The notes beneath the pieces were generated by a model that made no database searches, had not been told where the DNA came from, and was given only the letters and a program-made list of their open reading frames with translations. From Candidatus Gastranaerophilales bacterium (GTDB taxonomy: Bacteria; Cyanobacteriota; Vampirovibrionia; Gastranaerophilales; Gastranaerophilaceae), in assembly GCA_944325515.1 (NCBI GenBank), contig CALVAO010000002.1:85091-149090 (forward strand): a stretch of DNA of 64,000 nucleotides, written 5' to 3'. Shown one piece after another: positions 17,325-25,724 of the stretch. Position numbers and translations under genes: made by a program. Every line of letters starts with the position of its first letter. Position 1 is the first letter of the stretch.

Positions 17325-17570
17325 TTATGCGTACGGCTCTTCCTGTAATACAAGTCCTGCCATTTGAGTAGAAACAAAGCACAACTTCTTAATCGGTCCT
17401 ATAGGTTCCTTTTCTACAAGTACCGGTGTAGGGCTCTTCATCAGCTGTTTTAATTCCGCATAAACAGCTTGAGGATTATCAAAATACATTACAACAGGAG
17501 TTGCAGAACCTTTTAAAAAAAGGATTACAGCCTGTCTTGTTTTTTGAGGCGTATTAAATTGTTGAACCAT
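17325..17570 (-). CDS. Small hypothetical protein upstream of yceD
   Basis: 81 residues, not recognised. The sequence has alternating hydrophobic strands (RQAVILFLKGSATPVVMYF) and one short helix (PQAVYAELKQLMKS), consistent with a small alpha/beta fold that might bind a ligand or nucleic acid. GGAG lies 8 nt before the ATG. yceD follows 31 bp later on the same strand, so it probably opens the ribosomal/lipid operon. No signal peptide. Confidence 0.75.
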   Translation of the reverse strand: MVQQFNTPQKTRQAVILFLKGSATPVVMYFDNPQAVYAELKQLMKSPTPVLVEKEPIGPIKKLCFVSTQMAGLVLQEEPYA

Positions 17571-17665
17571 TTTGAATCTCCTTTTTTTTGTACTGTATTA
17601 TTATAGTATAAAATTATACGCGTGACAAAGAAATAAAAGAAATACGAAATAAGTTTAAGCGTTTA

Positions 17666-17989
17666 TTATATTTTATTATAATAAGCATACAAAAGTTTTT
17701 CTTTTAGCATTCCGGTTTTACTGCACAGCACTCTGCCAAAAGCTTTAAGTTCTGCTGTAAAACTTTTGCCTAAGGCTTCTTCTTTTTCAAATTTATCTAT
17801 CGCGTCTGCATATTCCCTTTCATTTTTCATAAATCTTATATTATGCACACGCGCTTTTGCCTCTCTATACATATCATCATAAAAAAGAGCCAGCTCTCTA
17901 TTATGCTGATTGCTGTATAGTCTGGATAAATTTCTATATGTTTGTTTTCCTCTACATTGAATACTGTTTCCCTGCACAGATATATTCAT
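17666..17989 (-). CDS. Small basic hypothetical protein
   Basis: 107 residues, Lys/Arg/Tyr-rich and helical. It starts MNISVQGNSIQCRGKQTY, a variant of the 'M(K/N)I...F(K/R)G' leader with CRG in place of FKG. AAGGTG stands before the ATG. It is monocistronic, 95 bp upstream of the next minus-strand gene. Function unknown; the basic helical content resembles the C-terminal fragment at the right end of the window in composition only. Confidence 0.7.
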   Translation of the reverse strand: MNISVQGNSIQCRGKQTYRNLSRLYSNQHNRELALFYDDMYREAKARVHNIRFMKNEREYADAIDKFEKEEALGKSFTAELKAFGRVLCSKTGMLKEKLLYAYYNKI

Positions 17990-18112
17990 AATACACCTTG
18001 TTAATTTTATTGTTGTATTATAATATAAAAATTAGGAATTACAATAAATCAAGGAGAATAAAATATAGAATGGATAAGTTTTGATAACCGTAAAACTTAA
18101 ACATTTCCATTC

Positions 18113-18118
18113 TAAACT
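18113..18118 (+). promoter_or_regulatory. -10-like box 6 nt before the tsaC start
   Basis: TAAACT followed by 6 nt and ATG at 18125; no Shine-Dalgarno in front of the gene and no good -35. Weakest member of the leaderless set. Confidence 0.35.
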
Positions 18119-18124
18119 GTAATT

Positions 18125-18697
18125 ATGTTAAATCAAATTAATGAAGTACTAAAAAATGACGGTGTAATAGCATATGTAACAGATACAGTCTGGGGGCTCG
18201 GCTGCCTGCCTTCAAGTGAAAAAGCCGTAAAAAGAATTTATGAAATAAAACACCGTGACGGGAAAAAACCTTTAATTTTAATGAGTGATGAATTTTATAA
18301 TTTATTTGAATATCTAAAACAGCCAATAGAAAAAGAAGCGCAAAAATTAATAAAGAAATATTTTCCCGGTGCATTAACTCTGGTATTAGAAAAGTCTGAA
18401 AAAACTCCGGATTATATAACTTCTTCGCTTCCGACGGTAGGCGTAAGAATTCCGGATAACAAAACTTTCGCGGATATTTGCAGGAATATAGAAGGACGTG
18501 TACTTGCAACAACAAGCGCCAATTTATCCGGAGAGCCGCCGGCTTTAAGCTATGAAGAAGCCGTAAAATATATCGGAGATAAAGTAGATTTAGTCATTCC
18601 GGATTATGGTTATACAGCTAAGGGAAAAGCCTCAACAGTAGCCGGTTTCAAAGAAGGAAAAACCATAATCTACAGACAGGGTGAAGTTGAATTATAA
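18125..18697 (+). CDS. tsaC: L-threonylcarbamoyladenylate synthase (Sua5/YrdC family)
   Basis: 190 residues, the length of the short TsaC type. It forms threonylcarbamoyl-AMP from Thr, bicarbonate and ATP for the t6A37 modification of ANN-decoding tRNAs. TDTVWGLGC, the KHRDGKKPLILM segment with its conserved K/R pair, FPGALTLVL, GVRIPD and TTSANLSGEPP are family signatures. No Shine-Dalgarno is seen. A strong hairpin lies 33 bp downstream; it faces the groESL operon and may serve both. Confidence 0.93.
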   Translation: MLNQINEVLKNDGVIAYVTDTVWGLGCLPSSEKAVKRIYEIKHRDGKKPLILMSDEFYNLFEYLKQPIEKEAQKLIKKYFPGALTLVLEKSEKTPDYITSSLPTVGVRIPDNKTFADICRNIEGRVLATTSANLSGEPPALSYEEAVKYIGDKVDLVIPDYGYTAKGKASTVAGFKEGKTIIYRQGEVEL

Positions 18698-18730
18698 GTA
18701 CCAAAGTCAACATGACAGAGTACAAAAGAG

Positions 18731-18764
18731 GGCGGGTTTGGTAGTAAAAACTACCAAACCCGCC
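18731..18764. terminator. Strong 15-bp hairpin between tsaC and groEL
   Basis: Perfect arms GGCGGGTTTGGTAGT/ACTACCAAACCCGCC with a 4-nt loop. On the minus strand it is followed by CTCTTTTG, so it mainly terminates transcription coming from groEL and the RNA between; on the plus strand it stands 33 bp after tsaC. Confidence 0.8.
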
Positions 18765-18882
18765 TATAATATATCTATGCACATTCTGTGAAATCAAAGA
18801 TTTCTACACAGCAATCATTTAGTTTTCCCCTTAGTTCACGGGCTTACAACCGCGGAATTCGGGTTCCACTATGGTACTGCAT
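18765..18882 (-). ncRNA. Candidate structured RNA or 3' UTR downstream of groEL
   Basis: About 118 nt between the groEL stop and the terminator hairpin. It is clearly richer in G and C than other intergenic DNA here and holds ordered segments on the minus strand: GTGGAACCCGAATTCC, GCGGTTGTAAGCCCG, AAGGGGAAAAC and a 10-bp hairpin with GAAATC/GATTTC arms at its core. ATGCA near the start can pair with TGCAT near the end. No ORF fits. A 6S-like RNA is one possibility, but I cannot confirm a family. It could also be only a groEL 3' UTR. Confidence 0.4.
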
Positions 18883-18883
18883 T

Positions 18884-20536
<1,653 letters not shown>

Positions 20537-20567
20537 TTATATTCCTTTCGTTATTTTTTTTATAATA

Positions 20568-20600
20568 AGGTGACTAAGTGATTAAGTGACTGAGTGACTA
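20568..20600 (+). repeat. Left 33-bp inverted repeat (GTGACTRA octamers)
   Basis: Perfect reverse complement of 20955-20987. It contains the TAG stop codon of the four-helix-bundle gene (20598-20600). Related array at 10067-10120. Confidence 0.95.
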
Positions 20601-20945
20601 TGATTTCTGGTTTAAATACTTCTTTAAACCGCTGATTAATGCTGAAACTGTATTTATATCATTATATAGACTTGTTTGTTTTATATAATTCAATCTTTCA
20701 GCAATTATTAACTGAGTTTCTAATTCGGCAAGAGAACCCAGAGCAATATCAATAAATCTTGCATTTTCTTTGTCAGAACCCCTTGCACAACCTTCCGCAA
20801 TGTTAGAAGGAACAGAAACCGCAGCCCTTCTTATTTGATTTGTTAAACCATATTTTTCTTCTTGCGGAAAATTTTTTGTTTCACAATATACCTTCATAAC
20901 TAATTCAATAGATTTTTTCCATGCTTCTAAATCTTTATGGTACAT
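20598..20945 (-). CDS. Four-helix-bundle protein (S23 / 23S rRNA intervening-sequence protein family)
   Basis: 115 residues. The family pattern is clear: a W near the start (LEAWKKSIELVMKVY), FPQEEKYGLTNQIRRAAVS, VPSNIAEGCARGS and a final helix pair (LGSLAELETQLIIAERLNY). These proteins form five-fold four-helix bundles; they are found inside 23S rRNA intervening sequences, beside diversity-generating retroelements (as Avd) and scattered alone in genomes. Their molecular role is largely unknown. AGAGGA is just before the ATG. The gene fills the space between two 33-bp inverted repeats between groES and groEL, so it would be transcribed with the chaperonins. Confidence 0.93.
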   Translation of the reverse strand: MYHKDLEAWKKSIELVMKVYCETKNFPQEEKYGLTNQIRRAAVSVPSNIAEGCARGSDKENARFIDIALGSLAELETQLIIAERLNYIKQTSLYNDINTVSALISGLKKYLNQKS

Positions 20946-20954
20946 AAATCCTCT

Positions 20955-20987
20955 TAGTCACTCAGTCACTTAATCACTTAGTCACCT
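20955..20987 (-). repeat. Right 33-bp inverted repeat
   Basis: Perfect reverse complement of 20568-20600. It lies 5 bp from the groES stop codon and ends just before the Shine-Dalgarno of the four-helix-bundle gene. Confidence 0.95.
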
Positions 20988-20992
20988 ATATG

Positions 20993-21280
20993 TTATTCTA
21001 CAATCGCCAACGCGTCTTTAATGGAAAGAATCTTATATTCAACTCCGTCCATCTTAATATCAGTACCGGCGTATTTAGCGTAAAGAATGATATCTCCGAC
21101 TTTAACGTCCATAGGTTCTCTTTCGCCGTTTTCTCCGACTTTTCCTTCGCCTACAGCTACTACTTCACCTTTTTGTGGTTTTTCTTTAGCGCTGTCCGGA
21201 ATAAAAATTCCGCCGGAAGTTTGTTCTGTATCTTCAATAACTTTGATAACAATTCTGTCTTGCAATGGTTTTAATGCCAT
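20993..21280 (-). CDS. groES: Co-chaperonin GroES (Cpn10)
   Basis: 95 residues; the lid of the GroEL chamber. [20 protein letters not shown] contains the mobile-loop region, and [20 protein letters not shown] is the conserved core. AGGAGG stands 7 nt before the ATG. It is the first gene of the operon; the element with the four-helix-bundle gene follows 5 bp after its stop. The 120 bp upstream are almost pure A/T, with TATAAAT/TATAAT boxes but no CIRCE. Confidence 0.98.
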   Translation of the reverse strand: MALKPLQDRIVIKVIEDTEQTSGGIFIPDSAKEKPQKGEVVAVGEGKVGENGEREPMDVKVGDIILYAKYAGTDIKMDGVEYKILSIKDALAIVE

Positions 21281-21402
21281 AATAATATCCTCCTATCTTC
21301 TACAATTATATTTATACTCCAGATTTTAAAAATAATTAAAAAAGTTAAGAAAAAATTAATTATTTATTAAAACAGAGTATAAAATATAAATCCGATTTTT
21401 GT

Positions 21403-22182
21403 TTAATATATTTTTGAAAACGAAAGAAAAAATTCTGAAATTACATTAATCAACATTGGCAGAATCCATATCATAATTGCAGCACCAAAAACCGGCTTGA
21501 ACAAGAAACTCAGCTGGAATACGTTTACCTGCGGTGCTGTTTTGGAAATTACACCCAGAATAATATCCTGTCCTAATGTTGCCAGAAGAATTGGAGATGC
21601 TATCTGTAAGCCCATATATAAAACATTGGAGGTTGTTGTAACAAGATAATCTATATTTATTATTTTTTCAAGCGGAATACTGACAGCATACAACGGGAAA
21701 ATCTCAAAACTTCTCATAAGTGCATTAATCATCCAGTAAAAACCACCGAGTTCTATAAAGATTAAAATCCCGAGCAGAGTAATAATACGGCTTAATATTG
21801 ATGTCTGGCTGTTTGTTGTAGGATCCATTACCATTGCAGAGGATAAACCCATCTGTGTATTAATCATATCACCGCCGGCTTCTATTGCAAGTATAAGCAA
21901 CTGTGCAATATAGCCGATGATTGCACCAACTGCAAAATTCAACAATAAAAGCAGTAAAGGAGAGATGTCAGACGGCGGAATTGCCGGTTTTAAAAGCGGA
22001 GTAATCATTATTGTTAAGATAAAAACAAGTGCAAGCTTTACCAGACCGGCGATTTCTCTCCTGTTAAAAATCGGAGCAAATCTAATAAACCCTAAAAGGC
22101 GTGCAAAAACAATAAACCCTGCAGAAAACCAGCGGTCAAATTCCGGAAACATTATTGAAATTTGTGTTATCAACTGTTCCAT
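21403..22182 (-). CDS. fliR: Flagellar biosynthesis protein FliR
   Basis: 259 residues with about six membrane segments, a component of the flagellar type III export gate with FliP and FliQ. FDRWFSAGFIVFARLLGFIRFAP is the typical first helix, followed by FNRREIAGLVKLALVF, and the middle carries EAGGDMINTQMGLSSAMVMDP, a conserved FliR signature (first 20 residues or fewer quoted in parts elsewhere). It is the last gene of the fliM/N-fliO-fliP-fliQ-X-fliR run, with the small secreted protein gene 9 bp before it. Confidence 0.95.
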   Translation of the reverse strand: MEQLITQISIMFPEFDRWFSAGFIVFARLLGFIRFAPIFNRREIAGLVKLALVFILTIMITPLLKPAIPPSDISPLLLLLLNFAVGAIIGYIAQLLILAIEAGGDMINTQMGLSSAMVMDPTTNSQTSILSRIITLLGILIFIELGGFYWMINALMRSFEIFPLYAVSIPLEKIINIDYLVTTTSNVLYMGLQIASPILLATLGQDIILGVISKTAPQVNVFQLSFLFKPVFGAAIMIWILPMLINVISEFFLSFSKIY

Positions 22183-22191
22183 AACTATTCC

Positions 22192-22566
22192 TTACTCTTT
22201 ACTGATTTCCGGCGGAATATCAAGTTCATATTCATAAATATTAGGCGGATTATCAAGACTCATAATATCAAAACCTTCTACATCTTCTATAAAAGTGTTT
22301 GAAGGTGTTACTTTTACTTTAAAAACAACTTTTTCTTTTCCGTTTTTTAGAATAGAAAAACTTGTTTCACCTTCTTTTAAAGGGTGAACTATTAAAGTAT
22401 TTTTTTCATTCATTACTGTTATGAGAGGATAAACATCGATAATATCATTTTTTTCAATACTGATATCAGAAAGCCTTCCATTCGATGAAATAATACAATC
22501 TTCCATTGCATGTACTGTTTGAATGGATAATGAAATTATTAAAAGTATTAAAAATTTTTTTATCAA
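22192..22566 (-). CDS. Small secreted protein with pilus/secretin N-domain-like fold
   Basis: 124 residues. A signal peptide (MIKKFLILLIISLSIQTVHA) is followed by about 80 residues that fit the pattern of the T2SS/T3SS pilus-formation N-terminal domain: GRLSDISIEKNDIIDVYPL, then NTLIVHPLKEGETSFSI and KVVFKVKVTP. Such domains sit at the N-terminus of secretins; here the domain stands alone. The start is TTG with AAGGA 7 nt before it. It lies between fliQ and fliR on the same strand, so it may be a periplasmic part of this flagellum. The domain call is by pattern, not alignment. Confidence 0.6.
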   Translation of the reverse strand: MIKKFLILLIISLSIQTVHAMEDCIISSNGRLSDISIEKNDIIDVYPLITVMNEKNTLIVHPLKEGETSFSILKNGKEKVVFKVKVTPSNTFIEDVEGFDIMSLDNPPNIYEYELDIPPEISKE

Positions 22567-22642
22567 ATTTATTTCCTTTTTTAAATTTTATAAAGAATTA
22601 ACGGTTAATGTATATCGTTTGTTATTTACAAATCGTTAATTC

Positions 22643-23131
22643 CTACCTTCCTAACATCTTATTAATCTCAACGAAGTTGCCTTTTGGCATTGGCGCTCTT
22701 GGTGCAGTATCATACTTAATTTTTTGTGCTTTATCTATATATGGTACCTTACCAGGATTTTTCATTATTTCATTAACCGTAGGAGCATCTTTAAATGAAT
22801 CTTTCATCTCTCCTTCAAAAGGTGTTGTGTATTTATAATAATCTGCCGGAAGTACAAAAGCATCATTTTTAGGAACGGTGTTAAATGCAAGTGCCGCACC
22901 TTCTGTAAAAAGATTTGTCAAAAGTTTAATAAATCCCATACCGCCAATAATTATTACAAGAAACACTGCAAAAATCTTAGGAGCAGCCGCAATTGTTTGT
23001 TCTTGAACCTGCGTAACAGCTTGAATAATACCTACTACCAGACCGATTGCAGCAGCAACAAGTACACATGGCATAGATATTGATAACATTACCATAAAAC
23101 CTTTTGCTAAATATTCAGTTAACATTTCCAT
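22643..23131 (-). CDS. fliQ: Flagellar biosynthesis protein FliQ with C-terminal extension
   Basis: The first 88 residues are FliQ, with two membrane helices (MVMLSISMPCVLVAAAIGLV and IFAVFLVIIIGGMGFIKLL) and the conserved GIIQAVTQVQEQTIAAAPKI between them. FliQ normally ends near residue 90; this protein continues to 162 with a polar, Pro- and Lys-rich tail (DAFVLPADYYKYTTPFEGEM). GAGGAAAC precedes the ATG. fliP is upstream (122 bp gap). The tail is in frame with no sign of a frameshift. FliQ is part of the export-gate ring in the inner membrane. Confidence 0.93.
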   Translation of the reverse strand: MEMLTEYLAKGFMVMLSISMPCVLVAAAIGLVVGIIQAVTQVQEQTIAAAPKIFAVFLVIIIGGMGFIKLLTNLFTEGAALAFNTVPKNDAFVLPADYYKYTTPFEGEMKDSFKDAPTVNEIMKNPGKVPYIDKAQKIKYDTAPRAPMPKGNFVEINKMLGR

Positions 23132-23221
23132 AGTTTGTTTCCTCTTGGTGATTCGGGTTTGAGTGAAGTTTTAAGTGTCATTATAGATTATTTTTAATCG
23201 ATTTATATTATTTTTACGTTC

Positions 23222-23253
23222 CCTTCGCATTTCACTCTTCACGCTTCACTCTT
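23222..23253. repeat. Short degenerate TTCACTCTT repeats between fliP and fliQ
   Basis: TTCACTCTTCACGCTTCACTCTT lies directly after the fliP stop on the plus-strand reading, with a matching GAGTGAAG at 23160-23167. It looks like a decayed short tandem array, of a different unit from the GTGACTRA one. No function visible. Confidence 0.4.
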
Positions 23254-23892
23254 TTAATTATAACTTTGCACCAACCCTTGAACAATTAATGCCCAGCCGT
23301 CAACAGCTATAAATATAAGCAGCTTAAACGGCAGTGAAATAATTGTCGGTGATAACATAAACATACCGAGTGCCAGTAATATGTTTGCAACAATAAGGTC
23401 TAATACAATAAATGGTACAAATACTACAAAACCGATTTCAAAAGCCGTTTTAAGCTCACTTAATATAAATGCCGGTGCAACTTCCCATATTGTAATATCT
23501 TCCGGTGATTTTGGAGGTGTTTTATGTTTTAGTTCCACAAAAAACGCCAAATCAGTTTCCCGTGTTTGTTTCATCATAAATTCTTTTAACGGTTTGGACC
23601 CTTCATCTATTGCCGCAATAAGGTTTTGATTTTTCTGATACGGTATTGAGCCTCTTTCATACATTTGTTGAAAAACTCCGCCCATTGTATAAAAGGTTAA
23701 AATCATACAAAGACCTATCGTTACGATTGCAGGCGGTACTTGAACACCCATTGCTGTTTTTAGAAGTGAAAATACTATTGTGAATCTTAAAAAACATGTC
23801 ATGCAGCAAAAAACGAACGGTAAAAGCGAAAATAACGTCATTACCGTAAGCATTTGTAAAACAGGGTTCATATCTTGTATAACTGAGTCCAT
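23254..23892 (-). CDS. fliP: Flagellar biosynthesis protein FliP
   Basis: 212 residues, core of the export gate. Conserved segments: FVFCCMTCFLRFTIVFSLLK, GVQVPPAIVTIGL, ILSELKTAFEIGFVVFVPF and SPTIISLPFKLLIF. It lacks the cleavable signal peptide of enterobacterial FliP and is shorter than the usual 245 residues, starting almost at the first membrane helix. Its ATG is 3 nt after the fliO stop, with the Shine-Dalgarno AAAGGA inside fliO, so translation is coupled. Confidence 0.96.
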   Translation of the reverse strand: MDSVIQDMNPVLQMLTVMTLFSLLPFVFCCMTCFLRFTIVFSLLKTAMGVQVPPAIVTIGLCMILTFYTMGGVFQQMYERGSIPYQKNQNLIAAIDEGSKPLKEFMMKQTRETDLAFFVELKHKTPPKSPEDITIWEVAPAFILSELKTAFEIGFVVFVPFIVLDLIVANILLALGMFMLSPTIISLPFKLLIFIAVDGWALIVQGLVQSYN

Positions 23893-23895
23893 AAT

Positions 23896-24366
23896 TTATA
23901 ATCCTTTTTGACTTAGAGGTCTGACTGTTATATTTGAATCTGTGGTTGAAACATTCATTTTGTTTATCAGATTTCTCATCACAGAAGAATGACTATTAGA
24001 ATGAAGCATGCTTGTTTTAATTCCTATATTACTTCTATCCATATAATCAGTTTTTATATCGGGCGGAATATTATTGATTTTAGGCAAAGCTTCCATTGTT
24101 TCTTTAAAACTCATGGTTTCATGAGTTTCTAATTTAGAAATTAAAGTCGTTTTATCTACATCACCTGCAATAAGAAATTTTTCTTGTCCTGTAGAAACTA
24201 TATAAAGAGTTTTTCTTGGCGCAAGTGACATTGAATCTATTACTTTTAAATATTTAGATTGTTTGCCAAGCCCTGCAGATGTTGTATTTTTAAACACTAA
24301 AAGTGCTACAACAATTACGCCGACCATTGCAAGTGTATATACCATAAAGTTTGCTAAATATCCCAT
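23896..24366 (-). CDS. fliO: FliO-like flagellar export assembly protein
   Basis: 156 residues: one N-terminal membrane helix (LANFMVYTLAMVGVIVVALL) then a cytoplasmic part with MSLAPRKTLYIVSTGQEKFL, the usual FliO pattern (LxxRRxLxLVxxGxxxxLIG). FliO helps FliP assemble. The position directly before fliP, with a 3-nt gap, confirms the call. The C-terminal 60 residues are polar and poorly conserved. Confidence 0.88.
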   Translation of the reverse strand: MGYLANFMVYTLAMVGVIVVALLVFKNTTSAGLGKQSKYLKVIDSMSLAPRKTLYIVSTGQEKFLIAGDVDKTTLISKLETHETMSFKETMEALPKINNIPPDIKTDYMDRSNIGIKTSMLHSNSHSSVMRNLINKMNVSTTDSNITVRPLSQKGL

Positions 24367-24404
24367 ATTCTATCCTCTTAATAATTTATAGTACGAAGTC
24401 AACG

Positions 24405-25496
24405 TTATTTATTTTCTACTTCAAAGTCGCTATAATCAAAGTCTTCACCTTCCTGTACGACCTCCGCTTCCTCTGCCGGAACATGTTGAGAAGGCTCGTC
24501 TGCCTGTGAAGCAGAATCATTAACTTTTTCTATTCTCACGCCGAATCTGTCATTGATAATAACCAGTTCACCGGCAGCTACAATTTTACCGCCGACTTTT
24601 AGAGAAACTTTATTATCATAGACTGAACATAAATCTACGATTAAACCCTCTTCAATGCTTTTGAGTTCCCCAAGCGTAACTTTTACTTTATCAAATTCAG
24701 CCGCCATTTCGACTTGAATACTATCCCATAAATTAGTATTTGTATTTTCTTCCATACCGTTTCCTCCGCCAGTATCATATGGTTCTATAATCTTAATATT
24801 AGGTTTTATCTGAAATTTTTGTACAATATTTTCGCACATTAGGGTCATTTCTGAAGAATTACTGTTTTCAAAAACAACAATATCGCCGGCATCGAGTTTT
24901 TTAATCTCTGCAACAGGGAAGGTTGTTGTGCCTAAAAGCAGATTAACTTCCACAAGACTGTCTGCAAAATCCTTATCCTCAAATCTTACTGTATCAAGTT
25001 TTATGTCCTGCGGAGAGAGAATATCTTTTGGCACAGAAATTATAAATTTTGCTGCTGTATCAGAAATTTCCGATTTTACAAAATAGGTTAAATGCAAAAT
25101 TTCGTTGTATCTTCTATGCGGTTCAATATTAAAATTCGGGGCAAGAGATTCATACAAAAAGTCATTAAATGCAGTTATAATCCGTGCTTCCAGCTCTGTA
25201 ACTTCTGTCAAATCAAATCTTCTGTTATTTTTTCCTAAAACTTTATCAAGTATGACATTAATTGCTTCTTGTGAAATTCGTATATAAACATCATTTTTAG
25301 CATTGATTTTCACTTTTGTAACAAAAAAAGTTTCGTTTTGAGAAAGCACATTCATATTTGTACTGATTGATGCGAGCTTGTATTCAAAACCATCAAAAAA
25401 GAATTCACTGCTGCAATTTTTGACAACAGGTGTAAACACGGAATCATACCATGCAAACTGTTTATATAATTCATCAAAAAACACGGAATTCATCAT
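24405..25496 (-). CDS. Two-SpoA-domain flagellar C-ring protein (FliM/FliN-like)
   Basis: 363 residues. Residues 1-170 contain a segment (TELEARIITAFNDFLYESL) like the middle domain of FliM/FliY. Two SpoA (SurfaceAg presentation) domains follow: one near 180-240 (GTTTFPVAEIKKLDAGDIVV) and one near 258-325 (VKVTLGELKSIEEGLIVDL, GELVIINDRFGVRIEKV), then an acidic tail. The second is FliN-like. No separate fliM or fliN is seen in the window, so this may combine both, as FliY or the SctQ proteins of injectisomes do. It is the first gene of the export-gate operon. No CheY-binding N-terminal motif LSQxEIDALL is visible. Confidence 0.8.
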   Translation of the reverse strand: MMNSVFFDELYKQFAWYDSVFTPVVKNCSSEFFFDGFEYKLASISTNMNVLSQNETFFVTKVKINAKNDVYIRISQEAINVILDKVLGKNNRRFDLTEVTELEARIITAFNDFLYESLAPNFNIEPHRRYNEILHLTYFVKSEISDTAAKFIISVPKDILSPQDIKLDTVRFEDKDFADSLVEVNLLLGTTTFPVAEIKKLDAGDIVVFENSNSSEMTLMCENIVQKFQIKPNIKIIEPYDTGGGNGMEENTNTNLWDSIQVEMAAEFDKVKVTLGELKSIEEGLIVDLCSVYDNKVSLKVGGKIVAAGELVIINDRFGVRIEKVNDSASQADEPSQHVPAEEAEVVQEGEDFDYSDFEVENK

Positions 25497-25709
25497 ACAT
25501 AGCCCTTTAGGGGGAAATTATCCAACTATTAAATCTACTCCCCGTCCAAGGTTATCATAAAGGAATTTGTATCTTTGTACATCAACTGTTTAGAGGAAAT
25601 ATTTGCTTATTTTTGCTAAAATAAAAATCAATATTTAATACGTCCGGACATAATAAATAAAATTAAAGATAAAAATAGAGCAGATACAGTATGATTTTGC
25701 CCTTAAAAG

Positions 25710-25718
25710 TGTTATAAT
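25710..25718 (+). promoter_or_regulatory. Extended -10 box giving a leaderless HD-GYP mRNA
   Basis: TGT-TATAAT followed by exactly 6 nt and ATG at 25725. No Shine-Dalgarno is present upstream. Confidence 0.6.
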
Positions 25719-25724
25719 TCTAAT

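Larger units (their letters stand above)
20568..20987 (-). mobile_element. Inverted-repeat element with four-helix-bundle gene, inside groESL
   Basis: The ends, 20568-20600 and 20955-20987, are exact reverse complements over 33 bp and are made of GTGACTRA-like octamers. Between them lies only the four-helix-bundle gene; its stop codon is inside the left repeat and its Shine-Dalgarno starts 4 nt inside the right one. The right end is 5 bp from the groES stop. ATA flanks both ends (20565-20567, 20988-20990), a possible 3-bp target duplication but weak in AT-rich DNA. Intervening sequences in some 23S rRNA genes have this same plan: S23/IVP gene between paired ends that RNase III removes. Confidence 0.75.

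Noticed and set aside
18830..18882. tRNA gene downstream of groEL
   Set aside because: A GGTTCC-like stretch is present, but there is no acceptor stem, anticodon loop or GTTCGANNC arm in the correct order.
20560..20990. Diversity-generating retroelement, because four-helix-bundle proteins can be Avd
   Set aside because: No reverse transcriptase or template/variable repeat lies nearby; only the inverted octamer ends and the single gene are present.
21281..21402. CIRCE operator upstream of groES
   Set aside because: No TTAGCACTC-N9-GAGTGCTAA or close variant is present; the region is plain A/T-rich DNA with a 9-bp AATAATTAA/TTAATTATT stem.
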